Under the pieces are notes generated by a model. The model did not search any database. It had not been told where the DNA came from and saw only the letters and a program-made list of their open reading frames with translations. A stretch of DNA of 64,000 nt. It comes from Favolaschia claudopus. Lineage: Eukaryota > Basidiomycota > Agaricomycetes > Agaricales > Mycenaceae. Of this stretch, positions 21,394 through 33,779 are shown piece after piece. The stretch covers positions 992,001 to 1,056,000 of the forward strand of contig JAWWNJ010000090.1 in the NCBI GenBank assembly GCA_037176885.1. Reading direction: 5' to 3'. The position numbers were made by a program, and so were the translations under genes. Numbering within the stretch: position 1 is the stretch's first letter; the number at the start of each line of letters is the position of its first letter.

Positions 21394-23243
21394 TTATAAT
21401 CTACTGGTTCCCGGCGTGAAGTCCATGAGACACGTCTTCACGGCGTCTTGATTGCTCAATTTATGCTCTATCCAACGCTCTGTGGAGTCTTTCAGCAACT
21501 CCATGAGTTCGACCTCTAATCGGCCAAGAACGGAGAGCGGGATGCCAAAACGCGGCGGCGTCCATGGTACCACTGCTCTTTCATGAGAAGCCTGGAGGTT
21601 GAAAGATCCGTGCGGTGTCTGAAGTTCTTCCGAAAGCCAGTAACATATTTGGCATGCAGGTTCGGTGGTACCGATCGTGTTGCTGTGTCCCTGGACGTAA
21701 GAACTGAGAACGAGACCGGAAGGAGGAACATAATTCAGACTTCACTTACTTCGAATGCACTGTGGAAGGCATTGAGCTGATTTGAATCGTCCAGCTTCGC
21801 CTGGGGAGTGTCGTGACTGAATGCCCAAGTAATACCCATCATGCTGGCTTCACAATGAACGTGGCCGTCGAATTCCGCCGGGGAGAGATATCGTGATATC
21901 AGGCTCTCTGCTATGACGAGGCGTTTTGGGCCGAGATTCAAGGCGGGTAAGATTCTGAGCCGCATGAGACGGGGAATGGGCTCCATCGTCGGCGTTGGAG
22001 TCGCTGACATCGATGTCTGGAATATGTGAACTTTGGGTAGCGACTGACGCAGAATTGACATGACAGTGCCATTGCGAGCAGTCAGAGACGCCACAGCGGT
22101 TGTATGTGAAACAACAGCGGTCCATGCTCGGAGTATACTTTCTGTTGTGGTACCCTCCCGCGTACCGCCTATGCATTCCTTGAGTGCGGCTGTATAGAAA
22201 CGGAGCCAAGTTTGACCCACATGCAGGAGTTTGTAGCAGACTTTCTAATGTAGATTCCAAAGAACGGACTTGAAGAATCTCGCGAGCTGGCCCGAACACT
22301 AAAAAGAGACGCAAGAAATGCAAGGCAAGAACAATGTCCGTTACGTTGGCTCGTCGTTCAGGTCGCGGACCGCTCATCGCCTCGATGACAACTCGGATGA
22401 GCGAGACAAAGAAATTCTTCCACAAGTCGAATGTATGTCGATTGAACAAAAGTTCAAATTTGTCAGGGCAATGTGCAATGGGGCGATATGGGATACGAGA
22501 GCTTTCGATGAAGATTCGGGGATAAGCGATCGGAAACCATTCTTCGTTAATAGCGTCTCCATTCTGCAGTTCCCATTTGGCGAGGACATCGTGAAGGGGT
22601 GGGTTTGACAAGTCAATGGCACTCTTGAGTCGTCGAAAGATTTCTCGATGACATCGCCTGATGACGAAGCATTCGAGCAATCGGTGGTCAGTGCCCTGTC
22701 GATCTTGACTGGCCAGTCTAAGGGCTTGCAACACGTCACCCGCGTGTTCTGGGAATGGGATTCTGGACGATGACCGTCTTGTATATCTCCAAGTAAGATG
22801 GCCTAAACAGTGTTTGGGAGGATGTAAACACACCGAGGCTCAGCTAGCTGCTTGAGAGTTTTGTTGGAAGGTGGGATCTCGACAACCTTCGGTCTAGAAA
22901 ACCCATGATATGAATTCTCTTGAGCTACGACATTTTCCGTGGCGTTGATGAAGAAACCGTTGTGGGATGAGCCTCCGGTTACGGCCACGGTTTGCTGTCC
23001 AGAAGGCAAGCCTGTGGTCAATAAAGTGGATATATGTGTAAAAACCCTAGCGCGATCCCTCTCAGCGAGTACCACGTCATAGGAATTAGTTGGGTAGCTT
23101 GGGCACTGTCTCTGAATGAGATGAATGGCTGTGGACAGTGCTTGAATATTGCTCTCGACATGTAGAAACTCTGGAGAGATTGCGGGAGGATAGAACGTGG
23201 TGGCAGCGTGGCTGGCGCTTTCAGAAGAGGCAGAGACGACCAT
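21394..23243 (-). CDS. OTT_1508-like deaminase-fold protein
   Basis: Start at 23243 (MVVSASSESASHAATTF). Exons encode a helical N-terminal region (NIQALSTAIHLIQRQCPS; GDVLQALRLASQDRQGTDH; DLWKNFFVSLIRVVIEAMS). A C-terminal zinc-deaminase-like core has an HxE motif (FDGHVHCEASMMGI, about 21850). After the intron that follows HSAFE there is a CxxC motif (IGTTEPACQICYWLSEEL, about 21670). The frame joins in phase 0 and ends at 21394. HxE plus Pxx-CxxC is the zinc-binding signature of the nucleotide/nucleic-acid deaminase superfamily. The spacing and the IGTT-K/E-PxCxxC context match the fungal OTT_1508-like group (PF14441) as I remember it. The substrate is unknown. It is convergent with the TF paralog 2 gene, with 245 bp between stops. 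Confidence 0.68.
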
Positions 23244-23614
23244 GGGAAGTGGAAGGAAAGGAAGCTGAAGCGAATAAGGTTACCACTGTACCTCTCAGGG
23301 GCCGGGTCATTTCAAATATTAAACTGCCAGATGGTCAACAACGAGGGATCTATTCCACTGATTTACTTCCTGCCAGCGCTATCCCTGGCGTGGCCAGCAG
23401 TGGCGCTGACGATGGACGGTTCGAGTTGAGCATGGTGGAACGGAAGAAAGAAGCAAAACGAGTCCAATCCAAATGCGGCAATTGACCAGAACATGTCAAC
23501 TTTCTTGACAGCATCAGTGGCGGTGAACTCAGGCTGTAGCCTTTCGAATCAAACTCAAACAAATCTGGACTTTTTCGTCTCAACTCTCGGCTAACTTCAC
23601 GACACAAGTCCAGT

Positions 23615-26600
23615 ATGGACGACAGACCTCACAAGGCACATCGACCATCTAAAACTGACAAGAAGGGTAAAGGCAAGGAAAAGCAGCATGGCTTCAATGA
23701 AAAAGTTTGTGTCCGAGAAAGAATTCAAGGCCATCTTTTGTATTCAAGTCGCGCAATATTTTAGGCCTTTGCACCAAAATCTGGACGCAATGCTGACCGA
23801 CAAGGTCGTCGCAATGTCGAACGAGATCAAACTCGTCTCCATGTTCCCCTGGTCAATCGAACACCAGACAACGAACCACCACCCGTGATAATTGCAATTG
23901 TTGGTCCCCCCGGTGTCGGCAAAACCACCCTTCTCAAGAGTCTGGTGCGGCGGTACACCAAACAGACGCTGAACGAGGTCAAAGGCCCAGTGACTGTAGT
24001 TAGTGGGAAGAAGCGTCGATTAACGTTCATCGAATGCAACAACGATTTGAACAGCATGATTGACATTGGCAAAATTGCGGACTTGGTTCTCCTCATGATT
24101 GATGGTTCGTATGGGTTTGAGATGGTGCGCTTCAATTTTCTGTTCATAGTTCCTGCATGAATTGGAAATTGCAGGAAACTTTCGAATTTCTGAACATCCT
24201 CCAATCTCATGGGTTCCCTAAAGTCATCGGTATTCTTACTCACTTGGACCTTATCAAGAAGGCGGCGACTCTCAAAGATACCAAGAAAGCATTGAAAAAG
24301 CGATTCTGGACCGAAATCTACCAAGGCGCCAAACTGTTTTACCTTTCTGGCGTTTTCAATGGACGATACCCAGACACGGAGATCATGAACCTCTCCCGAT
24401 TCATCGGCGTCATGAAATTCCGTCCCCTCGTATTCAGAAATTCGCATCCGTACCTCCTCGCAGACCGCATAGAAGATCTCACGCCCCGTGAGCAAGTGCG
24501 GACGAGCAAAGGAAAATGCGACCGCACTGTGACAGTGTACGGGTATGTTCGCGGCACAAACCTACGACTCGGCACAAAGGTGCACATTCCTGGGGTTGGC
24601 GATCTGGATATGAAGAGCGTGACGATTCTGGGCGACCCGTGTCCACTGCCTGACGCCGATTCGGAGAAGCGGCGAAAGCTGAGCGAGAAGAAGAAGCTTT
24701 TGATACATGCACCTATGAGCGACATTGGCGGTGTGATGTACGACAAAGACGCGGTGTGGGTCAATGTTCCTGGTAGCTTTACGCGGGGAAATACAGACGG
24801 TGAGGCCATTTTCTAAAGTTATCATTCTAAGCCGAATTTAATCGCGCGCCCTCTGCAGTACCACAGGGAGAGGGAGAGCAGATGGTCATGGATTTGCAGG
24901 ATGCCGGCGCCACTCTCGAGGACGTTGTTGCTCAGAGCCAGATCCGTCTTTTCGGGTCTTCCTCGAAACACCTCACAGTAGGTGCTCCGGCAGAGGACGA
25001 CGATGATAGTGATGGTTTCGAAGACGAGAGTGGGGATGAGGAAGAAGGATCGGATTTCGATTCTGACGAGAGCGGGGATGATAACGAGGGCGACGAAGAT
25101 CTTGCCCCACATCCGCACAGCACAGGCCGGACGTCGCGGCGAGATGTAACGCGCAATCTTCCAATCGCCAGCACCTCCAAGCTCCAACGGGCTGATGTCG
25201 AGTATGCGGAAAGCGATTCCGACCTGGGCGACGAGGATGAGGACGAGGATACGGGGAAGCGATTCCGCATGGACGATGGGGATATGGTGGACCTTCCGAG
25301 TGATGAAGAGGATATGATGGACGAAGAGGACGGCGACGACGCTGCGCCCAAGTGGAAATCGAATTTGGTTGCAAAAGCACAAGCGGCTTCCTCGAATTCT
25401 CGACGGCGGAAAGACTGGACGAAGCTCATATATTCGAGCCAGCTGACGCCTGAAGAGGTACTCGCTGGGAAGGAAGAGACTTCGGTTGATGAAGAGGAGG
25501 ATGACGATGACGGAGAATTCTTCCGGTTCAAGAATGCCCCAAGGCAAGAGGAGGACGAGGAGTTGGACTCGAGTAGAACTGTTTGGAAAGAAGAAGACCT
25601 GACAAAATGGGAGGACGAAGAATTACTTGATTCCATTCGTGGGTTGTTCATCACCGGTTCGGCACCGGCGGATGAAGAGGGTGGTTACGAGGACGACGAA
25701 GAAGACGAGGACGGAGATTTCGAGGACCTCGAAGCAGGCGATGCAGTTCCCAAGCCAGATGCGGAGGAATTGAAAGCGGCTTCACTTGCAAAGAAGAAGG
25801 AGGAACTCAAACGCAAGTTCGACGAGCAATACGACGACCCCGAAGCATCCAAGGCGGACTTTTACACGGAAAAGAAGGACGAGATCTCGCGGCAGCTGCA
25901 GCTCAATAACGAGGAATTCAAAGACGTCTCTGCGGAAACGCGGGCACTCGTGGAGGGCTATCGGCCGGGTACGTACGTGCGCATTGAGCTCGTCGACGTT
26001 CCTTGCGAGATGATTGAGAACTTTGACCCCACGTATCCCATTGTGGTCGGTGGGCTGTTACCAGCGGAGGAACGTTTCGGCTACGTGCAAGTGCGAATCA
26101 AGCGCCATCGGTGGTTCGTCAAGACGCTGAAGACCAACGACCCGCTTATATTCTCCTTGGGCTGGCGGCGGTTCCAGACGGTGCCGATTTATTCGCTGGA
26201 TGACCATTCGATACGGATGCGGATGCTCAAGTACACGCCGGAGCATATGCACTGCTATGCGACGTTTTACGGCCCTGTGTCGCTGCCCAATACGGGTTTC
26301 TGTGCATTCAATTCACTGGGGGCGGACACGCCGGGATTCAGGGTGTCTGCGACGGGGGTGGTGCTGGATATTGACCGCTCGGTGAAGATTGTGAAGAAGC
26401 TGAAGCTGACGGGGGTGCCGTATAAGATCTTCAAGAATACGGCGTTTGTGAAGGATATGTTCAGTTCGGCGCTTGAGGTGGCGAAGTTTGAGGGCGCGAA
26501 TATAAGGACGGTGTCGGGGATTCGGGGACAGGTGAAGAAGGGGTTGTCGAAGCCTGATGGGGCCTTCCGTGCGACGTTCGAGGATAAGGTGCTCATGAGT

Positions 26601-27220
26601 GGTGCGTGTTTTATTTTGTCCGGGGATGAATCTTCTGCTGAGCGACGGTTCGCACAGATATAATATTCTTGCGCGCTTGGTACTCGATTCAGCCGCGAAA
26701 ATTCTACAACCCCGTCACATCTCTTTTGTTGTCTGAGAAATCGCAGTGGACTGGCATGCGATTGACGGGACAAGTCCGGCGGGAGCAGGGTGTCAAGACG
26801 CCTTTAAATGTGAACTCGACGTACAAGAAGATTCAACGACCGGAGAGGCGTTTTAATCCGCTTGTTATCCCGAAGAAACTGCAGGCGGCGCTGCCGTATG
26901 CGTCCAAGCCTAGGGTTATGAAGCCTCAGCGGCATCAGACATATATGCAGAAGCGCGCGGTGGTGATGGAGCCGGAGGAGCGGAAGGCGGTTGCGCTGTT
27001 GCAGCAGATTAGGGCGTTGAGGAAGGACCAGGTAGCGAGGAGGAAGGAGAGGAAGACGGAGAAGAAGGTTGTGCATCAGAAGAAGGTGGAGAAGGAGGAG
27101 GAGAGGAAAGCTGAGAAGGTTAAGGAGAGGAAGAAGGAGGTGATGAGGGTGACGGGGAAGAGGAGTAAGAGGGAAGCTGAGGCTGAGGAGGGGAGAGGGT
27201 CGAAGCGGAGAAAGACGTAG
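23615..27220 (+). CDS. BMS1: Ribosome biogenesis GTPase BMS1
   Basis: BMS1 is the U3-snoRNP/SSU-processome GTPase that binds Rcl1 and is needed for 40S assembly in the nucleolus. Start at 23615: [20 protein letters not shown], a basic N-terminus. The G domain has [20 protein letters not shown] (Walker A), [18 protein letters not shown], and [22 protein letters not shown] G3/G4 surroundings, then [15 protein letters not shown]2CN-type beta barrel: [21 protein letters not shown] very long acidic region (about 25000-25750, Asp/Glu over half of residues) follows. The conserved C-terminal BMS1/TSR1 domain starts near 25950 ([74 protein letters not shown]). The tail is Lys/Arg/Glu-rich. Introns at about 23710-23761, 24125-24174, 24800-24858 and 26600-26660. 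Confidence 0.96.
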
Positions 27221-27365
27221 TTGCGCTGTTGGTTTTTCTGTCTTGGATGCAATGGTAGTCAGTTAGAACGGACCGAACACCTTTCCAGCATAGTACACAG
27301 AACGAAGATGGTAAATATGTATAGATACAGCTCGCCGACGATTCCTCCGAGAAACTGAACAACCT

Positions 27366-28120
27366 TCACGATTTGAGCGCGGTAAATTCGGCTTGTACAG
27401 CTTTGGATCGCTCCGAGCGTTCTCGTTGAGTCGGTAAATTCTACAGTGGATGAGCAAAGTGAGAAACAAGATGTAGTTGCGAACCTGGGCCAGTTCGCCC
27501 GCAACAGCGATGATTTGACCCATAACGTTGTCTACCATGGCGTGTCAGTCAAAACCATATCGGAAAAACAATGCGCGCTGACCGTCGACGTTTACTTGAA
27601 GACTGTTCTCTTCATCGTCCATGTCAGACAGCATTGCCTCTTCACCGTCCAACTCGGCGTCGAGTCGTTCATGTTCCTTGACGAGTTCCTGAAGAGTGTT
27701 CTCGAGAGCGATGGGCTTCTCTCTCCGCTCTTGGGCGATCTTGCGGTGCCATTCCAAGCGGCTGCCAGCCAGGGCCCATATCTTGCGGTCAAGTGCCTCG
27801 TCGAACGGCTCTGCGTCTTGCTCGTGAGGTTGCAGAGAATCAAAGTCGCGGCCGTTGATACGGATATTGGACTGTGCTATCGAAGCCCATTTATCTACAT
27901 GCTACTAGACTGGATGAACATTGTATTTACGCGAGAACTTGAAGGAGATACATACCTCGTTGGCGAGCTTGAGCATTTCGTCCCTCCTCCACGACGGCAG
28001 ATTATTCTGGTTCGCGTACTGAGCAACCTTCTGGTGTAACTCTGTGGAATAATCTGCCTTTATTCTGAGCCATACTCGCATAGACGGGATGGAGATGCGC
28101 GGCAGCTCGTCGTGGTCCAT
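27366..28120 (-). CDS. Mis14/Nsl1-like kinetochore (MIND complex) subunit
   Basis: Small coiled-coil protein. The start is taken at 28120 (MDHDELPRISIPSMRVWLR); an in-frame ATG further upstream (28204) would almost touch the next gene. Exon 1 ends LKLANE. Exon 2 begins SNIRINGRDFDSLQPHEQD, then EPFDEALDRKIWALAGSRLE and heptad-rich helices (ALENTLQELVKEHERLDAEL). After another intron come NVMGQIIAVAGELAQ and NLPTQRERSERSKAVQAEFT, ending at 27366. The N-I-x-I-N-G-x-D then EPFDE-LD-x-x-x-W/LY order followed by a coiled coil is the pattern I associate with Mis14/Nsl1. I have not been able to align it, so this is a moderate call. Mis14 links the MIS12 complex to outer kinetochore proteins. The intron border before NVMGQ is unclear. 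Confidence 0.58.
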
Positions 28121-28230
28121 CCGCAGATCAGACGCGTCCACGTGACAACGCGTCTCCGTTGATTGTTGATCCTTGTTTGTCCCGTTATGAACTGGATGTG
28201 ACATGTGTGACACCTCTACCTTGTCTCTCG

Positions 28231-31200
28231 ATGAAGAGACACTCAAAAAGCGCGGTTTTGGATATCAGCATCCCCGGCGACCAGCTCGAACAACACCGCA
28301 TCCAGCTAGAGCACAATCTACAACACACAGACCTCTCCCTCCATCTCTCCTCCTCCCACGACGAACAAGACGACGATACAGTAGAGTACCCCCGCCATCT
28401 CTCCGGTCCTTCACCCTTCCACGACTTCAATTCTTTCGACCATCGGTCTAGGGATAATTTCGATTCAGAACTACACAGCCAGATTCACGCGTGGTCCTAT
28501 CGCACAGGTGACGGTGACGACGAAGACGGTATCAGTCCGTATGGCGGAGAAACTGTCTCCACCGCCGCACATCATGCCAGCGCACTCACTCTCAGTGCTG
28601 GGCTCGGCGGGCGCGGTGGGCGCAGAGAAATCAGTCTAAGCGGGGCTGAGTACGACCCCGACAGACCACTACACCACATGATGGCCGCAGTCGACCCCAA
28701 GCTCAGTATGTTCGACATGGACCCTTCTCGCTCGCGGTATGAGGTGAGTTTTTGAACATGTACATGTATTTGAAACTATCTAACGCGCCTAGCCCGTATT
28801 CGACTCTTTCCATAGTCCAGGTCGCCTGGATCGCGTTCTGCAATCCGGCCACGCGCCACCCTCATCCCGCTCCCGCTCTGTTCGCATCCGCTCACCACAC
28901 TCTTCGGCCACCTCTTCCGCCTCCTCCGATTCAGACAGTCCGCGTCCCCGCCTCGCCGACGCGCTTCAACGCGTCTCCTTCTCCCCCAAACGCCCCCGTA
29001 GTCCACAGGCTCCTCACCATCCTAATCATCGGCACGCACAGGTCCCTCCATCGCCCTTGACACGCACAATAGACGACACCCCCCGGCCTCACCGCCGTAG
29101 TACACCCGCGGCCGCTCCACCCACGCCGGCTTCTCAGTTCGCGGATGCTGCACGAAGTCTCGCTCGCGATATTGCGGAAGAGCAACACCACGACCGAAAC
29201 CCTTTCACAGACATTGCGAATCGCGTCGAGGTGGATGCCACCCGACGTAGCTCGCATAGCAAGTCGCGCGTGTATCTTCCCGACGTGACCGGTTTGACGA
29301 ACGCGGTCGAGTCGCCTGCAAAGGCGGGCGGGGGATACAATGCATATCCGGCTGACGATCGGCCTCGAGACAGTGAGGGTATGTGTGCATCTCGTTACAC
29401 TGAAGATAATCTCTGACAGAACTTACACTAGCTCGGTTGCTGTCGACGCTCTCCGCCGTACAGGCCAAACTGCATCAGCTGGAAGAGGAGAATAGCATCT
29501 CGCGTAGGCGGGTGCGCGAACTCGAGCTGGAACTGGAAGTATGCAAACGAGAGGTGGCACAGGAGCGGACCCGCATAATCGAGCGGGAGGAGGCCAGCTT
29601 GCGGCAAGCAGAGCATAAGCGGACAAAGGGAAAGGGGAAAGCGCGTGCTGTGAATCTAGACGATGGTGATGACGATGAGGCAGACCTCGCTGAACGGTAT
29701 CGAGAGGCTGTCGAAGAGAAGAAAGGTGAGCTGCTTCGAATTCCATGGATTCATTGCTACAGCATACGACAGCACTCGAATCGTTAATATCCACTCTCCG
29801 GTCGCACCTCACTCGTCTCACAGCTGAGTTGTCCTCCCACCAGGAACTCTTGACCGAACTACGGAAATTGCGCGAGCGCGACAATCGCACAATGCGGGAA
29901 AAGAGCGCTGAGGTTGATCGCCTGCGTCAAGAAGTCGAGAGACTTGCAGGAGAGGTTGAGGTTTTGCGTGGTGTCGTCGAGGAGGGTCTACGGGAGCGAC
30001 GCTCAATGAGAGACGCAACAGTCGAAACGTCACAGATGCAGTCCGCTGCCGATGTCGCCATGTCCGCAGACCTTGATGAGAGTTTGGAGGAGGAGGAGCG
30101 AGATCAAGAGCCTTTGGATGACCGCAGTTCGACAGAAGAACTGGAGGATTCGGACTCAGATTCTGAAGCGGAGCCCTTTGACCCGCTATCTATCATTGGC
30201 TCGTCGCGCGAAAATGTTGGTGGAAACGGGACAGTCGCACCAGATCGCACGATGCGCACCGACCACGCGACACGCGGGTCGTCTCTGAATCCAGCTAATA
30301 CCACCTCTGGGCGATTCATCGGGGACGAGGAGCTCGCGCGGATCGCGGCGGATGTCGAAGAGCGCAGGTCCAACGCTTCGGGAAGTTCAACCTCGCATCG
30401 GGATCGTGCAAGAGTACCCTCACCACCTGCGCGCCAACAGCAGCCTCAGACCAGGCGAGTGACAGTCGAGGAAGTGTCCGACGATGGGACGGAACTTGCC
30501 GAAATGCGCGCGCCGACGCCCCCAGCACGTGCAGGCCCATCACAGCCTCGTCTCGCGCAGCCTCCTCCACGTCCTCCAGTGCCGACCCCCTCCCGCGCGC
30601 GCGGGCACCACAAAAAGCAGGCGGCTGCCGATCGACCGGAGACGCCTTTCCCGCAAATTCGGGGCGAGTATCTGGAGCGGCTGTTTTTCTCGGCGCCGGA
30701 GCATAACGCGCGGACATGTACTGTATGTTGTCGGAGACGGGGTCCGGCCCAGCATCGCGACCCGGCCGCGTGGGTGCCTTCGCGCATGGAGAAAGATTTC
30801 CGGGCGCGCATGCAGGAGGCGGCGGCCGACTCGGAATTGGAGGAGGAAGATGATGATGAAGGGTTTGTGGAGGGTGAGGAGGATGTCGTTGCGCGGAATC
30901 GCAAGCGCGAAGGAAAGAAGCGAGAGCCTGCTAATCGTGAACGCGATCGTGAGATCAACTACGAAGCTGTTGCGAGGAAGGCAGGGTTGCCGCCCCAGAC
31001 TATTGTTGCGCATGTCATCAGGGAGTTGGAGGACGACTTTACTCATTACAAAAGGTAATTTCTTCGCCTTGAAAGTGCCGTTCGTTTTTTATAGTTTGTT
31101 TCCAGCGTCTACTGCGAGCTCGCAGACCAATACAAGGAGATGGACGCAGTGTCAGACGTCCCAAAAAGAAATCTTCTGGCCAAACATCTTCGCGAGGTTG

Positions 31201-31354
31201 TCGACATTCTTGAGCAGAAGGTGCCTTCTCTCTTCGTCCTCTTTTTCTGTGACTGATTGTTTCTCCGCGCTAGGGCGACCAAATTGCGTCTCTGTACGAA
31301 TGCTTGACGTTCAAGGACAAACCCATCTCCAGACGCCCCGGGTCTAGGAGCTGA
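28231..31354 (+). CDS. Ppc89/Cep57-like spindle pole body protein
   Basis: Long coiled-coil protein. Start at 28231 (MKRHSKSAVLDISIPGDQLE). The N-terminal half is disordered and Ser/Pro/His-rich. Coiled coils occupy about 29440-29730 (LSAVQAKLHQLEEENSISRR) and about 29770-30010 (LRSHLTRLTAELSSHQELL). An acidic linker and a Pro/Arg-rich segment follow. The C-terminal conserved module holds a CxxC pair (RTCTVCCRRRG, about 30715) and AGLPPQTIVAHVIRELEDDF followed by THYK, YCELADQYKEMDAVSDVPKR, REVVDILEQK and GDQIASLYECLTFKDKP, ending at 31354. That last module is the Cep57 microtubule-binding / Ppc89 domain as found in Agaricomycetes; the fission yeast protein anchors the spindle pole body. Five or so introns. 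Head to head with the Mis14-like gene (111 bp), so two mitotic genes may be co-regulated. Confidence 0.72.
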
Positions 31355-31989
31355 TCTATATAACATACATACCTCCCAGCAGCATCTACCCCAATTTCAA
31401 GCCAAGTATGTAAGTACATATTTAATATCTCTGGCAAGCAGTGCCATCTCCATCCATCCACATTTGTAAATATCCACTGTCCCATTCATCACACATCTTC
31501 GCCTTGGTTCCAATGCACGCACGCAACATTGTATCGTTTACCTACTAGCAAGCATAAGTATCGCCTTACCGATTGATTGACTTTCTTGTGTATAATTTTG
31601 AATAGAAGAGGCATAGGCGACGCTCGTCGTAGGGATATCATGCGTTGGATTCATCCTGGCCATTCACGAGGGACACCGTTCAATGAATCTGCTTCACCCG
31701 ATGCTTGCCCGACGCGCGTAACCTTGCGGCACCTCTGTACAACATCAACTTGGTGTTGGGGCCATTGCTTCGCATGGCAGTACGAATCCGGCTTTTCCCG
31801 AAATCTTTCTCAGGTGATATTATCATTGATCCCATCTTTATCGATATAAGTGACCGCAGCAAAAATTTTCAAGTTGACTCGAACTCGAACTTGACCCCTT
31901 TTCCGCTGCTTTCTCCCTCTCCTCACTGTCTTCACCGTTTCTTTACCCGTAACATGCTATTTACTACTTGCTGAGAGTATTTTCAAACT
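31355..31989. other. Intergenic
   Basis: 635 bp between the Ppc89-like gene and the F-box-like gene. It has CT-rich and AT-rich stretches and no supported exon. An ORF at 31705-31974 has no family resemblance and an ordinary composition, so I leave it uncalled. Confidence 0.45.
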
Positions 31990-33526
31990 ATGCTTGACAC
32001 CGGTAAGCCTAAGAGGGAGTAAACTAGACGGGTTTAGTGTATTCTGACGGGCGAAACTTGAAGTTCCCGTAGAGATTTTGACGTTGATAGTCCAAGGGGG
32101 AACTTCCCCTCCCAGTCTGCAAACAAAACAAGAAATATACGACTATGATCTACGAAGACACCGTTTGTATCAACTGTGTCGAAGCTTGAGACAGAAGATC
32201 GCCAACAACGCAGTATTTTGGACTGCACTGTATCTCGACAAGGCCGACCCATCTGGTCTATACAAATCAAAAATCCCCGTCCACGAGGGCATTGTTGCTG
32301 ACCACGTTAACTTATGTGGACAGGGGCGACTGCTCAATGTTTTCTTCGGGTTGAAGTGCAATGGAAATCCGGCCTCGCTACACGAGAGGTTGTGGACACA
32401 GCTGATCGCCGGTAACGACACATGGGGCAACGTCCTCGTCTCCGCTAACACTACATGTCGAGCAGACGAGCGGTGTCTGCATTCCATGATACAGGGCGGA
32501 ATCTTACTTAACGCTTTGCGTCTCCAAAACTTCGCTGCCACCAGGAGGGAAGGGCAAATCGCCAACTGCGGCGGGCACAATGACGTCACTCTTTCGATAG
32601 CCGCACAGACGACCAGCATCACCATAGCAGTCCCGGCCAAAATCATATCTTGGGCCCCGATCAACCTCAAATTATTGGACATACACACAAAAGCAGACGA
32701 TACGATGTGGTGCCGTTTCTTCGAGAGTTGCCCCAGCCTGGAAGTGCTGGTGTGGCGAAGAGACGGTCCCGTTCGGGCGAAGAGGAGGGTCGTGGTCCCC
32801 TCCTTACACGTCTTTCAGACGCGCAGTGTGACTTATCCGCCTCCCATCCTAGCCCCAAATCTGCTGACTATGATCATCACGGATGGAGGGGATCCATTCA
32901 CTGCATCCCAGTTCAAGTGTCTTGTTGGGATCAGTCCCGTGCTGGAACATCTCGACATGTTGGCAAACCCCACGCGAAATATGGATGTCGAGGAGATCTT
33001 CCGCATTTCCACAAACCTGGTATCTCTGGCTGTCTCTACAACCGAAACTCGATCGACTTTATACGGCACAATCGCCACGCGGGCACAAAGTCAGTACATC
33101 AAATTTGGTTGTCGACAACTCCAGTCCGTGCAATTCGCGCGCGGCCCACCCATGAACGCCCGGGCGGTTACAGCCAGGAAGCGATATGAAGCGCTGTGTC
33201 GTGTGGCGTTCAAAGTGGAGCTGAACACTATCACGTTCGAACCGAGAGCTGAAAGGTTGGGGGTCCGGTATTTTCCTGGGGATATCAAGTTTGGGGAAGA
33301 TGCGCAAGCGGAGTTGATCTCGGCGAATGGGATGGATCCACAGATGACGCGATTGTATGATCAGGACTTCGATCCATTCCGCCCGGACACGAAAGCCAAC
33401 ACTATCACTCTCATCATCCTCACGCTGGACGCCGATGGTGCAAGATCAATGTTTGCCCGAGGGTGGTATTATAAGGGGTTGTGCTATAGATTGTTCAGAG
33501 ACAGGCCACCGCGAGATTCGGATTGA
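31990..33526 (+). CDS. F-box-like / LRR-type protein
   Basis: A 13-nt first exon (31990-32002, ATG CTT GAC ACC G) joins after a 61-nt intron (32003-32063) to a single long exon. The product is 491 aa and starts MLDTVPVEILTLIVQ, the start of an F-box helix (xLPxEIL-x-x-IV). Then come repeated helical and leucine-spaced segments (FFESCPSLEVLVW; CLVGISPVLEHLDMLANPT; IFRISTNLVSLAVS) typical of agaric F-box proteins with weak LRRs. The F-box part would recruit Skp1/cullin and the rest a substrate; both are inferred from the family only. Without the tiny first exon the main frame has no upstream ATG, and the splice joint restores it exactly in frame. Confidence 0.7.
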
Positions 33527-33779
33527 AGAAAGCGCACGTTGACTCGAAAAGCTGGACAGGTTTGCTATTAACGTTCCGGTATAACATTCAGTGCTACAGT
33601 TGCGACCGTTGTCTGCTGATCATCTTCGAACCTTTAGTCTATTTACTTGAAATGTGTTATTGCTACTACCTTGTCTCGAGATAACGCGCATCTCGCGTAC
33701 CAGTCATGTTCTTCGTCAAAGGCTCTATGTACATCTTATTTTTGATACGCTGTTAAATCACGCTATCACCGGTTGAGAA

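Noticed and set aside
5870..23243. Biosynthetic gene cluster around the two Zn2Cys6 regulators
   Set aside because: The enclosed genes (Atg29, GatB, HUT1, ZNG1, STYX-like) are housekeeping; no synthase, oxygenase set or efflux pump is present.
24822..25654. Long minus-strand frames of 240 codons opposite BMS1
   Set aside because: They are Ser-rich mirror images of the acidic BMS1 codons (GAA/GAC/GAG), a common artefact.
30316..31046. Minus-strand frames of 130-170 codons opposite the Ppc89-like gene
   Set aside because: Shadows of a GC-rich coding exon; no start or splice context.
31705..31974. Possible small gene MPDARNLAAPLYNIN
   Set aside because: No homology recognised, no splice signals, AT-rich flank; left as intergenic.
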